A stretch of DNA of 64,000 nt from Caprimulgus europaeus (taxonomy: Eukaryota > Chordata > Aves > Caprimulgiformes > Caprimulgidae), in NCBI GenBank assembly GCA_907165065.1, contig OU015528.1:29472515-29536514 (forward strand), read 5' to 3'. The notes under the pieces were generated by a model, which saw nothing but the letters and a program-made list of their open reading frames with translations, was not told the DNA's origin and made no database searches. This document shows, piece after piece, positions 31,216 through 44,100 of the stretch (position 1 is the first letter of the stretch; each line of letters begins with the position of its first letter). A program made the position numbers and the translations under genes.

Positions 31216-34200
31216 CTTAAAAATACATTTGATTTGAAACCAAAATAGAAATCACAGATGGACTAGCCCAAAATAAAAGAACATTCAAGAAAAGTAGTGA
31301 AGCAAATTCTAACAACATAAGATCTACCTATTACCTATTCTGTTGTTATACCTATCTAAAAGAAAACAAGTATTTGTTCTCCAGCAAGTTTAAAAAATAA
31401 GTATGTAGTCAGGAAAGTGGTTCTGTATAATTTTCCTTTGGTGTCACTCAGATACTCTGATTTATGCTCTTTTCCTCATCTGTCTCCATAATTGGCTTCT
31501 GTCTCAGATAATGAGGTTAGCAGTGTATAATAAAACTGTATATATGTCTGACTATATTTGATAAACCCAAAGTACAAATGAAAGTGTCGGTGAAAAATAA
31601 GGATTCCATTTTGCTGGAACATAATGCGTCAGGTTTATTATCTGCACTGGGAAAAAACTTGAGATCTTCTGATTTTTTTCTATTGCATAGACACAAAGAA
31701 AAGGTACAATACACAGACATTGTCTTCACAATTATTTATTTAAAAAGATAGTTACTCAAGATATGAGAAACCTGATTCAGCTATCTCTCCTCTGCCATGA
31801 AGGGATTTGAACCATTACCTACTCCTACCATATTCAAATTATGACCCTATGAAACATTCTCAAATGAGAGTATCACACTCATTTTCTGGAATCTACATTA
31901 ATCTGAGCAATGAGGCTAAAGCTCTGTGAGTAGCCATGAGTATTATCCTCCTGACTCAGTTTATGTTGGAGCTGAATTTTCATAAGACTCTCTACTCCAT
32001 CCAAATCACAAAATTGAGCCAACAAAGTTTTCAATTATAGTCTCAGTAATTGGTCAGATTACACATCATTATATTTGTTATTAACTACAAGATATATTAG
32101 AAAGATTTTTATATTAGTTTACTCAGTTCCACCTCTTGCCCGATGATCATCCACTTTATAATTCTCTTTTTTTGTCATTATTATTCTGTAAAAAGGGAAT
32201 AATTTTCCATATACTATTCTCTACTCATTTCTCTGTGTATCTCAGAGGCTGATGAATCAGGCCCTTTTATCTTTATCAGATAAGCTGTGTCTTACTAGAA
32301 GTCTATCTATGGTCCAAAATGCCTCTAGGGAACAGGGAAAAGGCATAAACCACTGGTAAATTGTGCTTGTGGTAATTTTATGGGAAGAGATCAGACATTA
32401 TGACAGGAATCACTGTAAGAACACGAATAAGTGAGTTTGATCCTACTTCCCCTTTGGCTTTTGCTAACCATTTTCCTCATGTCTTACTTTGTTTCCATCC
32501 AGTAGTTGTCATTTTCAATTTTAAAATAATATTTTGTAAAAATATGTAATATATAATTAAATATAATTTATAATTTTAATTTTTAGAAACAGTAGCAACT
32601 TCTAGCTAATGCTTGAACTTAGAGAAAGGTGAGAAAAAAAGCAAGTTGACACTGATTTGCAATATAATAAATTACATTAATATATTTTATGACTGTAAAA
32701 TGGTGTTAGAATATCACTAAGCAGCTACTATCCAGATATTCTCCTTGGTGTCCTCTGACAAACAGTATAATTTGTCAAATCTGCATGTTTATTTTCCCCT
32801 GTCAAAAGTTGAGATTAAGACAGAAAACAAAAAAAAATTCTTCATTACTTTTACCGACAGAAAAAAACCTCTGTAAAAAAAGTCTTACTTCCACTAGAGA
32901 AGATGAAGTCTAATATCCTCATACAAGTCAAAGCCACCTGAAATATTTTGTTTACTGAACCCCATTAAAATGTCTGTTTTGAGACAGTTTGACTTTAGGC
33001 CAAGTCAGTCTACTCTATATCAGCAACCTACAGAGCACAATACAACTTCTTCATGTTCGCATTCTCAGTTGCTTATCAAGCTTGGTATTTGGGCTATGCT
33101 TGTACTGATATATCCTTACTGTCTCTCATCTTACCAACCCCGGTGTTACACTTAGCACAGAAGTGATATAACAGGGATAAACCACAAGAATGTCAGGACA
33201 CAGTCATGAGAAGAGAGTGCTGCTCAGTGCATGATGAACACAGCTTTTCACGAGGGACTTTGAGTCTTACAGTACAAAACTGAATAATGATCTGGAATTA
33301 CACTTTTATTTTATCAGTTTAACCTCTAAATATAAATAAAGTATCTTATTCTATATTTCTCATGTGCACAAATTCCTAAAGACAGCAAGGGAATTTCAGA
33401 TAAGAAAAAGACTAGAGAAAAGTTTTGCCTCATACAATAACTATATGTTTTGCTACATGAAAAATAAATGTAAAAACAACACCATCTATGGTTAAAATTA
33501 TTTTAAACTTTTCAAAGTTTTTATGCAGGAAGGAATATATTTTGTCATACAGAAGCTATAAAATCTTACTTCTTTTTCTGTATAATATCTTCTCAACATC
33601 TTATGTAAGCCACATTATAGTATGTTGTTTAGATATGTTTTGTACGAGTATACAACAAGATGCAAAAACTGTATCAGATGCCAGTTTTTTTAACTGTATC
33701 AAATCATAGATTTGAGATGACTGGAAAACATCATTTCTCCTAACACAAAAACATCTCTCAGATCTCCACATCAGATAAACTCAACACTTTCATACCAGTA
33801 TTAAAATGAATCTAACTTGTCATTCCTTCCAGAACAGAGTAAATAAAACAAAACTCAAGAGAAAAAAATTTCATACTAAGCAGTAGTTTTGTGAAGATGT
33901 TTCTCACATTGGTTACACGACGCTTCTATTCAGTGCCCTCCTCTGTCCATCTCCCATGTCCTGCAGAATATCTGAGCTACTGAGCTGGTCTCTCTTTTGG
34001 CATTTCTCCTTTATCAGGGAATTCTATCCCAGGAACGTGGGAAATGAAATTTTAACGAAGCTTTTAAAACAATGCTTGATTGTTGCAGTGAAAAGTTTCA
34101 GTTTTAGCAAATTCAGATTTTTAAGAAAAAATCCTATCCTATTTCTCCTTAGGATGACACATTATTTAATACATCTCCAGAAATGAAGGCATGAAATGGC

Positions 34201-34993
34201 AGGTAAAATAGCAAGAAGTGAATGCTTAGCATTTTGAGAGTGTTAATTAGATGCCTTCGTGCTTTCTATGTGATGAATATTATGCCAATGGTTGCTAATT
34301 ATTATAGCAATTAGGTTTAATAAGTTGGGAATTTCACAAGATTAGGTCTTCTGGGTTACGCTTTAGCCAACAGGGAATAGGTGTTAATTAAGGACAAAGA
34401 AGAGAAGAATTAAGAAGATTTGATGGGTTTAAGGAAACAGCAATTAAACAAAGTGCTAGAGTGATTTACATATTTTAATAAGTCAAGAACTCTTGCATGT
34501 TCAGAAAAAAAGTTGTGCTTTCACTACTCAGTGCAATTTTTCCGAAAGACCTTTTAAGTTTTTAACACTTTGTCTCCAGAAATATAAGCTTTTGGGTGTT
34601 GAATGTAAATTTTAAAGTCTTTATTATTAATGCTTGGAAGTTGGTTCTAGATGTTAAATAGTATTGGTATAAATATCAGCACTAATAGAGTTTTCTCTTA
34701 TTTCCAGAGAACCAACGTATATTTCTGAGTATGATGTCTTGTATGACACAAGCTACCTCACCTGTATCTGTGACATACTACCAAGCGCCTAGAAACTCCA
34801 TGTCCTGTAAAAAGCAGATACATAAACATCAGAAAACACACTTTTTTATGGTGAAAATGAAAACAAAAAGGAATTACAAGGAAGAAAATTTGTGTCCTTC
34901 AATAGAAAAAGAGTTAGAGCACTATATTCATCAACATTCAGTGACAGGACACTGTCAAACCTATCAATACTGTCTTTACTTTTTATCCTTTAA
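31216..34993. other. AT-rich sequence without recognised genes
   Basis: No recognised gene or transposon. Short open frames (31517-31729 minus, 32970-33155 plus, 33956-34186 plus) have no recognisable domains. At 34230-34480 the DNA is non-repetitive and rich in ATTA/TAAT cores. This might be a conserved noncoding element, but that cannot be tested here. Confidence 0.5.
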
Positions 34994-35155
34994 GGAATCA
35001 CGGAATCACAGAATGCTAGGGATTGGAAAGGACCTCGAAAGATCATCTAGTCCAACGTCCCTGCCAGAGCAGGATCACCTACAGTAGGTCTCACAGGAAG
35101 GCATTCATGCAAGTTCTGAATGTCTCCAGAGAAGGAGACTCCACAACCTCCTTGG
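34994..35155 (-). mobile_element. CR1 3' end fragment, minus strand
   Basis: Begins with GAATCACGGAATCACAGAAT (reverse octamer end), then AGGGATTGGAAAGGACCTCG, GATCATCTAGTCCAACGTCC and CTCCAGAGAAGGAGACTCCA. It breaks after CCACAACCTCCTTGG, where a T-run (35156-35169) takes over. It is the same subfamily as 20096-20328. Only about 160 bp of 3' UTR remain. Confidence 0.93.
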
Positions 35156-38100
35156 TTTTTTTTTTTTTCATTTTCAGTGAAATCTTTTCATTATGGAAAG
35201 TAAAAAATGTATCCCTTAAATACCTGATTTCAAGCTTCTTTGAATATCACGTTATTTTCCATTTCCCTTTCACAGATCCTTTTTGAATAGTTCAGTGTTA
35301 CCTCCTGGAACTGACAATTTGGACATCAGTTGCCTGACTTGAGAGAAGTATTTGTCATCTCATCTCATTATTCTTTTTCCCTGTAATTTCTCCCAGCTCC
35401 TCACAGATGAAGTCACTAATACAGGTGGTGGCTTGTGGAGTGGATGGGAGGTGTGTCAGAACACCTCTGTGTTCAGCACAGCATTGGAGCATGCTTTTAT
35501 CAGTATTACACTTGGACTAAAAGAAGGAAAAGACAGCCCTTTCTTTTATAGCTATCCAAACAATAAATTCCCCAAGATATCATTCTACCATGCTGACAGT
35601 CTGTTTAGACAAATTGAGCTTTGAAATAAAAATAAATGTAAGAGCAAGATTACAACATCAGAGCTGTGGGGTTCTTTGAGTGGCTTTGAAAAATATATTA
35701 GGTCTTACTGTTAAAAAATGTCATATAAAGTATATTGTTACTAATATTGCACTTATGCTTGTATGAACTAAATTATTGTTCTCTCATCTCATAAGGAATC
35801 AGTTAAATCAGGGAAATTTTGGATAGGTGGCAGGGTCATAGCAAAACTATACAAATAATATGTTTATGGCCAAGGAGCATGCTCTCAGTAAAGAATTAGA
35901 TATCCACTTGTAAGCCTTAACAATCAGCTTTCACTCTGATTCACCCAAACATCACTCTGCAGCACAGATCACATGAACAGCATGTCTATATTGTGTTTAA
36001 TGACACAATGGCAAACTATATCCATGTGATTAATAAATTCCTGTCATACATTGTTTGATAGATTATTTTGCAGTTGTCTATGATACTGGATAGATAGGAT
36101 GTGATTATGAGTGATGCAATTGCTCAGTTCATTAATATTATTTGATGATAATAAATGAGCTCATGAATTCAGGCTGAGGATTTCATTCTTATGACTACTT
36201 CCTGCTTGATATTGCACATTGCTGGAGAAATGACCTTTAGTGACCTATGATAAAAATGTCAAATGTTATGTTTCTCCTATTCTACAGCCAGCAGTCCATG
36301 CTTAATGAGTGTTCTGAATTTCAAGACAGCAACTCAAAAGGGCACTTGAATGGAGGAAATATAACAAGCTAGACTAAAGACCTCTTGATAACCTCTGATA
36401 GAAAGGTCAAATGCAGGAACTGTTCATTTCTGTGTAGTGGTTCATAACAACTTGGATTTTTGCTGTGTAAGGATTATCTCTGTAAGAAAATTACATTAAC
36501 TCATTTAGTGATTTACAATTCTTCCAAATAAGAACATGTAATTCCTGTCAAGAAAGACAATCTACATCCTCCTTCATTGTACTTTTAACTTTTTAAAAAT
36601 CTGCAATTTCTTTTGGTCATCTGTCTGTCTGGTAAATGCCTTGTAGCCATACTCTTATATTAAAGGTGGACTTCAATTAAGAGATGGATCTTATTTTTTA
36701 AAGTTGACAAGATTTGTGCTCAGTATAATCACCAAGGAAAGGAACTTACACAGTCATAAACCCTCAGATAACTTATGATTCAAATCTAGCATATGTGAAA
36801 TGCCTCTGATGGAGAAAGTGGAGCTGCTAAAAAAAAAATGTGAATACCTTTATAAAAATAACAATTTCAGAACACAGGGAATGTTTCATTGTTGTTACTT
36901 TTATAATTGTACATTAAAACAACTCAGATTCAACTGGACTGTTTATCTTATTTGTTAAATGACACTTGCCAGATAAAATTGTTTGAGATCTCTTTTCCAA
37001 GGACAACAACACAAAGAAAGGTCGTTGGACAACTTGAAATTATAGCAGGGAGGAGGCAGAAAAGGCACCTTTGTTTTGTCCATTAAGAGACCAAATTATT
37101 ACCTTGCACGTAGCAGAATTCAGCTGTTAAATCTTTCCTCTGAGCTCCCCATCTTTGACATCCAGATCATGTGCTCCTGACAGGATAGAGCTGACAACTC
37201 CATTTGTATCCCATGTCTCTAAATTACAATCATGCCACCTGGAAAGACCTTGAGTGCTCCAAAGTTCCCCAGACCATTTATTCCTATATCAGTCCTTCAA
37301 ACTCTTATTATCTACAGCATTCTACAGTTCTTTGTCAACCTTGCTGAAATCTGAAGCACTGAATCAGTAGCCAGATGTGGTTTATTTTGTATTTTGCTTT
37401 CAGAAAAATGTCATATATGTGGATTGGTATTTTATTGACCAATAAAATATATTCATATAATCAATGACAAAGCTGCATTAAGAAATTAGATTAATTAAAG
37501 TGTCTGATAAATAAAAATACAAAGGCAGAGTAGAAGGTGAATGAAATAAATTAGCCTTATACAAGGAGAATAAATACATATTAAGTCATATGGCAACAAT
37601 AAAATATTTCTATAACAAAATAAAATTAAAAGGTTATCCAACCAAAACAAAAGATAAATCTTAAAAAAGAATGGAAATATATAGGGGGAACTATTGAATT
37701 TCAAATGGTCTTTTGAAATAACATATTTTCTTTTTGTTTCTAAAGAACCTAACAGCATCACAAACCAATATATGTACTGGAGGTAAAAGATCAATTTACC
37801 CACTACTAAAGTAGAGCAATTCTGCTGAGAAACCTCTCATCTGTCTGTATAACACAATGGTACAGAAAAGGTTTACTCAGGAAAATAATGCTGTAGTAAC
37901 TTGAGATAGGAAAAAGTCTTTTTTTGACAAATTATCATTTCTCATCCAGATTCATATTCTCTCATTATTTGACATGCTACTTTAAGCCAGAAGGTGTTGG
38001 GAGATTTTATGCTTCCAGTAATACATAGCTGACTAGGAGACTATTTTTTGCAATATTTTTCAATTTTAAAGGATTTTACAGCAGTGACTCTATCACTGTC

Positions 38101-38679
38101 CCTGAACAGTTCCACTGCTGTTATAGCTAGTTTTGTAACTTCTTTTTTTGTTGGGTTTTTTTCCCCCTTGACAATATTTTAACTAATTATTGACAAACAA
38201 ACTGTGAGTAATTTGTAAGGGAAGGAGGAAGGTGGGTCAGAGCCTTCCTCTCTAGGATAACAGGCTTTCACAAGCTTTCTTCACCATCTGTGCCCGAAAT
38301 TGTATTTGTATATATGGGTAGGGAAAAACTGAAACAGGGACAGTAAGTAGTGGTAACTCATGGGGAAAAACCTATACTTTAATGAAGATAATTCTTCTTT
38401 GATATTTCTCTGTGTATATACCAAAATTTTCATTGCTACTTCATGTTTCATATTGATGCATCTGTCAAGGGTAGCTTTTGCTACATGTACAAATACAATT
38501 TTGATGCAGCTGATTCCTTGGACTGCCAGGCAACTTCTGTGTCTCATTTAGTTTGCAGATGCAGGACAATTCATTGTGTGGGAAAAACCGGACACTGAGA
38601 AATAAGTTAATTTGGTTCTGCAGCCATTTCTTTACAACTGGGAAGTTCTCCACTTGCATACAAAGCACAAGACACTTCT
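35156..38679. other. AT-rich sequence without recognised genes
   Basis: No recognised gene or transposon. The open frame at 35352-35624 (90 codons) and the minus frame at 37495-37803 are unrecognised. The stretch 36000-36300 is complex, repeat-free and dense in ATTA/TAAT cores, like many vertebrate conserved noncoding elements, but this is impression only. Confidence 0.5.
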
Positions 38680-39229
38680 GCTTGATTGGCGTTTATTGCT
38701 GCCGAAGAACCCTGTTCCGATCCAATGTCAGGATCATTCAAATGTCCCGACCTGATGTTGGGGAAGGTTTCGATATGATCCCAAGAGCGATTTTAAGACA
38801 CAAAGGAGGTCAAATGCCGTACTCCCAGAACACCATTTATTACAGAAAGAAAAAGTAGTAAAGAGGGTAGCGATAGGACAGAATGGAATGAAAGATGGAA
38901 ATCAAGCAAGGAGTCAGGATAGGGCAGCAATAATAGTCACCACCATGGGTCCAGCAGTGAGGCAACAGTGAAGGGGGGGTGAGGAGGTCTCAGTTGCTTG
39001 TTCCAGCGGTGGTGCAGCGTTGCATGGTGTGGTCAGACAGTCGTCCTCTCTTGTCTCTCTCCTGGTCTCTCTCTTTTTCTCCTTCCTGCCTTTGCCCATG
39101 CAGGTCCTCCTTAAATACCCCTTTGAGGGCTGTGGTTTCCATAGCAATGGCACCCTAACCCCTAACCCTAACCATAATCCTTTCTTTCTCATAAGAAATG
39201 AAACCATTGTTTCATTTCTTCTGACCACA
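38680..39229 (-). mobile_element. Endogenous retrovirus LTR (fossil), minus strand, with possible leader
   Basis: Read on the minus strand, a region beginning TGTGGTCAGAAG (near 39229) carries a TATTTAAGG TATA-like box (about 39108-39116), an AATAAATGG polyadenylation-type signal (about 38826-38834), and a TGATCCTGACA edge at 38726. The edge is followed by TTGGATCGGAACAGGG, which resembles a tRNA-Lys-type primer-binding site, suggesting a class II (ERVK-like) 5' LTR with a scrap of leader. A second AATAAACGCC further on makes the inner boundary uncertain, so the LTR may extend beyond 38726. No coding virus region was seen. It is a broken remnant. Confidence 0.55.
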
Positions 39230-40608
39230 CTAGAAAATTTCTAAAGCCATCCAACCTCATCATCATTCATTTTTCCTTATTTTAAAGAATTATGAAATCA
39301 AATTTTCTTTTTACATGCATCAAGATATTTTTTCAACTACATTCAGAATATCTTTTCTGTCATGGCTGAGTACAGACCCAGAGGAACCTCAAAGCCTTCT
39401 ATTCCTAGCAAATTTTAAAGTTGTGATGGGAGCTTTCATTTTATGTGTGCAAAAAATTACTGCTAACAGCACAGCATGCTTCCTAGCAAGAAAACCTACC
39501 CCGAAATGTACTAAAGGATATATGTGACTTTAATGACTCACACAAGTCATAATTGTATTGAAGGGTAGGCATGTACCCTTGCTGATTGTGAACTAATGTG
39601 TCTTGATTTCTTGATTAACACTTTATTTTTATTTTCCTTTTTTTTTTTTTTGGTGCTGAACTGTTGGTTGTCTCTCAATGAAATAGATTATTTATCTGCC
39701 TTTCCCTCAATAATCCTCTTTGACATGGAATTGTCCACCTAATCCACAAGAATCTTTCTCTTTTCATGTTATCATCCTTACCTCATGGCAGGGAAGCAGG
39801 CTGGATATGCATGAGCTAAGATTTTAAAACTAAAGCAAAGACATGTGACTCCAATGTCTTAATATGCTTTATGCTAAGACCTTTCAGTGTGGCTAATGTG
39901 CTGCCTACCAAATGCATTGCAACATCTTTAATAATCATTCAGGTGAAATTACCAGGCTAAGGTAAGCACTTTGGTTAATAACACAGTTGTGACTTCATCT
40001 GAAGAATTTAGAGAAATGTGACATGTTCACTGTTGTCATGGTTTCTGGAACCTACATGCATAGTTCTTAAATTCTGATTGATACTGGGAACATGCCACTA
40101 AGTATCTGAAATCTCCTTGCTACATTGTGGGCTTGAGTTCTCATTTTTATGTTTCTGTTGAGCTGAAAACTCCAGAGGTGGTAACTCCAGAAAATTACCT
40201 GGGGGTGACAGTAAGGGTGTTTAAACCTCAATGACTCCTTCTTCACAGGGAAGCATCTTTCATGTGAAGCAATTTTCTTTTTTTTTTTTTCAAATCTACT
40301 AAATTGAATAGAGAAGGTAAGTGGAAAGCCAACACATAATGATGAAAAAGTTGCTGTCAGAGTAGAAATTACAACAATTATTTTAAAAGTTTATTTGTGG
40401 TATCTCTGCTCTCAGAAAGGGCTGTCAGAGAGATCATCTACATTCCCATATTATATCTTAAAGCTAGCAGCTGTAATTATTATTTTGAAGTCTCAGGGGG
40501 ATTAAAAAGCCATTTATGACCTAATCACAACTTCCACAAGTTTCTGCAAAGGGAAAACATAACTAGATTTCAACACTGTTCAGACAAGTATTCTGTCTTT
40601 CCACATAA
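39230..40608. other. AT-rich spacer between two LTRs
   Basis: Simple T-runs (39638-39651, 40279-40290). No gene or transposon recognised. Confidence 0.55.
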
Positions 40609-40613
40609 AGAGT
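40609..40613. repeat. Target-site duplication AGAGT, left copy
   Basis: AGAGT directly before TGTATTGGG. The same five bases follow the LTR at 41187-41191. A 5-bp target duplication is what ERVL and related elements leave. Confidence 0.85.
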
Positions 40614-41186
40614 TGTATTGGGTCTGGCTGGGATGGAGCTGATTTTCCCCATGGCAGCCCTCAGAGTGCTGTGTTTTGCATTGGTGGCTCGAGGGATGTT
40701 GATAACACACCAGTGTTTTGGTTACTGGTGAGCAGTGCTAGCACAGCACCAAGGCTGTCTCTCCAACATTTCCCCCAGTAGGCTGGGGGTGGGGAAGGTC
40801 TTGGAAGGGGACATAGCCAGGACAGCTGACCCAAACGGACCAAAGGGATATTCCATACCGTATGACATATGCTCAGCAATAAAGCAGGGAGAACAGAGGG
40901 GGAAGGGGGGGCATTCATTACTTCCGTTTTGTGCTCTGGGAACCACAACTTCCCGGGAAGTGGCCAAACATCGTCTGCTGATGGGAAGTAGAGAATAAAT
41001 ATTTTGTTCTTTTGCTTCTGCGCAAGCAGCTTTGCTTTGCTTCTATTAAACTGCCTTTGTCTTGATCCACGAGTTTGGTTTTCTGTGTTCCATCTTATTT
41101 TCCTCCCTGCCCATCTTGCTGAGGAGAGGGGTGATAGAGAGGGCTTTGGTGGGCATCCAGCACCTAGCCAGGGTCAATCCACCACA
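40614..41186 (+). mobile_element. ERVL-type solo LTR (fossil), complete ends
   Basis: A 573-bp LTR starting TGTATTGGGTCTGGCTGGGA and ending AATCCACCACA, i.e. TG...CA ends, flanked by the perfect duplication AGAGT. Internal landmarks fit the common avian ERVL-type LTR: GATGTTGATAACACACCAG, AGCAGTGCTAGCACAGC, CAGGACAGCTGACCCAAAC, GATATTCCATACCGTATGAC, AATAAAG at 40878-40884 and AATAAAT at 40994-41000. No internal virus sequence is next to it, so it is a solo LTR from recombination between two LTRs. The ends look whole. The family is from recall, the ends and duplication are seen directly. The overlapping open frames are not genes. Confidence 0.88.
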
Positions 41187-41191
41187 AGAGT
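41187..41191. repeat. Target-site duplication AGAGT, right copy
   Basis: Matches 40609-40613 exactly on the other side of the LTR. Confidence 0.85.
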
Positions 41192-44100
41192 CTATAAGTA
41201 TCATCTATTTGAGAGTATATTTAAAGGAACAAAAATATTTCCAGAAGTTTTAGCAAACTCCAACTATAATATAGCTAATTATTGCTATTTCATATAAGTA
41301 CAAATAAAATCTGCTTAGTATATAATAGAAAAATTAAAGCATTTAATAAATCATCTGTTAGTATATCAAGTAATAATTAAAACATTTCACAAATTATCAA
41401 ATATGTGCAAACCTATCTAAGACCTGTTAAACCAAAGAAAACATGTAAGATAGTTTCTGTAGGGAAGTTACTTCAAAAGTATCCTGGAACAGATGAGTTC
41501 ATTAATCCAAATAAACTACTAACCAAGGTTAGGTCATATCTCCTCTCTGGTAATATATGGTCTGACGTATAATGCTTAGTGTTCTGAATTGATTTAGCAT
41601 CTTAGCATTGTATGGAAATAACAGAAGGAACTATGTAATATAATTGTTTGGTAATGCTTCTTAACACTTCCTTGACCCTGATGAGGTGCTTCCATAAGAT
41701 GTTTTCAGTAAGATGTTACACAACAAACTTTGTTTCTTCAGCATCATTTTGTTTAAAGACAGGGGGAAACAACATACAAAATTGTACTGAAAGAATATTA
41801 CTTTAGTGGTTTGAAAATGAAGCACTTTAAAATTTTAAATATATCGGCATAAAGATGGTTTATGTAAATTAATTAGCGAAGTGATGTTGCATACAGACTG
41901 TGAACATGATCATAGACTTCTTTTCCTATAAAACTCCAGTCTTTTGCATTACTCAAGGACATGAAGTAGTGTTGGGTCTTTTCTATAGTAGTTTATCACA
42001 GAAGTTAAAGAAAAAGGTGAGGACTGTGAGAAGCCAAGGTTTACTACTCTAATATGGAAAATCCATGGAGAATCCAGTCCATGTGTTTTACAGCATCGCC
42101 TCATCCATGTCTAAGTTCAATTTTACTGAGTTGCAAATACTCAGACCACCTGCTCTGGAAGATACAGACATTTATACTACCTACAACTCCACTGCCATCT
42201 AAACTATGAAGTCAGTCATCTAAATATCATCAAGGACACCATAATGCTCTCCCAGGCAGAGCAGAGGATTCAGTCTGTGATTGACTGGCTCATACTGACA
42301 GCCCAGGAGAGTGCCTGATCTCCAGGTTATGCCATTATTTGACATGAGAGCACAGTCCCCTACTCCTGAATAAGGAGATGAACAGTTGTACTGTTGTGGG
42401 ACCAGAAACAGAGCAGGCAAGTGGGAGCATAATTCTGCAATTGTTAATGCCTATTGTTGGGAGGGATATGTCCCAAAGTACTCTTCTGAGATATGAGAAA
42501 ACTGGATTCCAATTTTCTCAAGTTGAAGATTTTCTAACCTCATATTCAATTTTCAGGTAAAAGTACTAATTAGTAAACCATTGTGAAAAATGCAGAATAG
42601 ATCCCAAGAAGATATGGACATTAAAGAATTTCTACTGCTTCCCTTCCCAGAAAAGAGGCATACAGACTAGACTGGACTTTAAAAGGGAATATTTGAGGTG
42701 TGAATTACTTTGTATCCCACACAGCATTTATTTTCCCCCCCTTGTTCCTTTTAAGTACGTTCAAACAATTTTAACTTTGGAAATTGTTATGTGGAAACTT
42801 CCACGGAAATTATTTCCTAGCCTAGCTACCTAGCCTGTTTCTGTGGTTTCCTGATATGGAAAAATTTAAATGATTTTTAAAAGACAATTTACATGTTTAA
42901 GTCCTAGATATAGTTACTACTGTAGAGGACTATGTAAAAAATAACTTGGAAAAAAAAAAAAAAAAGCGCTAATAATTGTCTAATATCTGCTTGTAGAGTG
43001 AATATTTTCTTTCATATTGGCTTTCAGCAAAATAAACAAACATTTTTATGGATAAAACCAGAGAACAATGCAACAATGTTCTGGGCAACTCTGCATTTTC
43101 TCAGGAGTCTGAGATTCAAATCCATTCTAACAGGGATTAGGACTTTTATCAAGGTTTCCTCCCATAAATATTGCTCAACCCCTCAACCGTGGGCATCCTG
43201 GGGCTGGATTCTATCTAGAAAAAGTGGTTCCAATTTGTATTTAAAATAATAGTTAGTAAAAGTTAGTGGAGTAGGCTTGGCTCTACAGTATAGAACACTC
43301 TCTAAGAATAGTTGGATTCTGATTTCTAATTTATTGAATGCATTTTAAGAAAAATATGGAAGAGTTTTAAGAGGGTGCAATGAGGAAATCTTAGACCAAA
43401 TAAACTTTATACTGATAATCTCATAATGAATTAAATCTAACTCACTTAATTAGCATGTAACCCACTTTTCTTTATTTTTTTACCCAGAGTCACATATGCC
43501 ATGAGTTGATCAAAACTGCACATTTTTCTGAAAATTTCCCAACTCCAGTAATGCTTGATTAACTGGACTTGAACTCTGTGTGGAGAGTTCAATATATAAA
43601 ATGCAAACAACTGTTGTAACAGAAACATCAGGAAATTATATTGAAATTGAATTCGTAGCTATGTGGCTGTAGCTATGAGCCACATGATTCGTAGCTATTT
43701 GTAATGTGCTATGAGGCACGTGAGCAAATGTTCTGAGGCAGAAACATTTTCCACTGTGCAATTCCTTGCACTTATTTGCAGATTTTTGGTCCAACTCAGG
43801 ATTGAGTATGTACTGTGAGTATGGAAAATATCCTCCAGGAATTATCACTTTCTTGTTTTTCTTTGCTATTTTGAATCTTCATTTTGTGCAACAACAGTAT
43901 ATATATGTAATTCTTATGCATGAAACAGCAAAACTTATATTTTTTCTATTAAAATACAGTGGAAGGGGCATAGAAAGCAAAGAGAAAAAGTGTGACTGTG
44001 TTGAAGAGGAAATAGATTTTTCAAAATTATAAAAAGCCTACTGACTGTTACTGTTTTCCTTTAGCTTTTTTCCTATTTTTTAGCTAAGATTTTTTCCAAA

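Noticed and set aside
39153-39173. CCCTAA-type units as an interstitial telomere
   Set aside because: Only about three imperfect units, inside an LTR. More likely part of the LTR than a telomere relic.
40661-40998. Open frames on both strands inside the LTR
   Set aside because: They fall within a solo LTR with defined ends. LTRs of this type do not code for protein.
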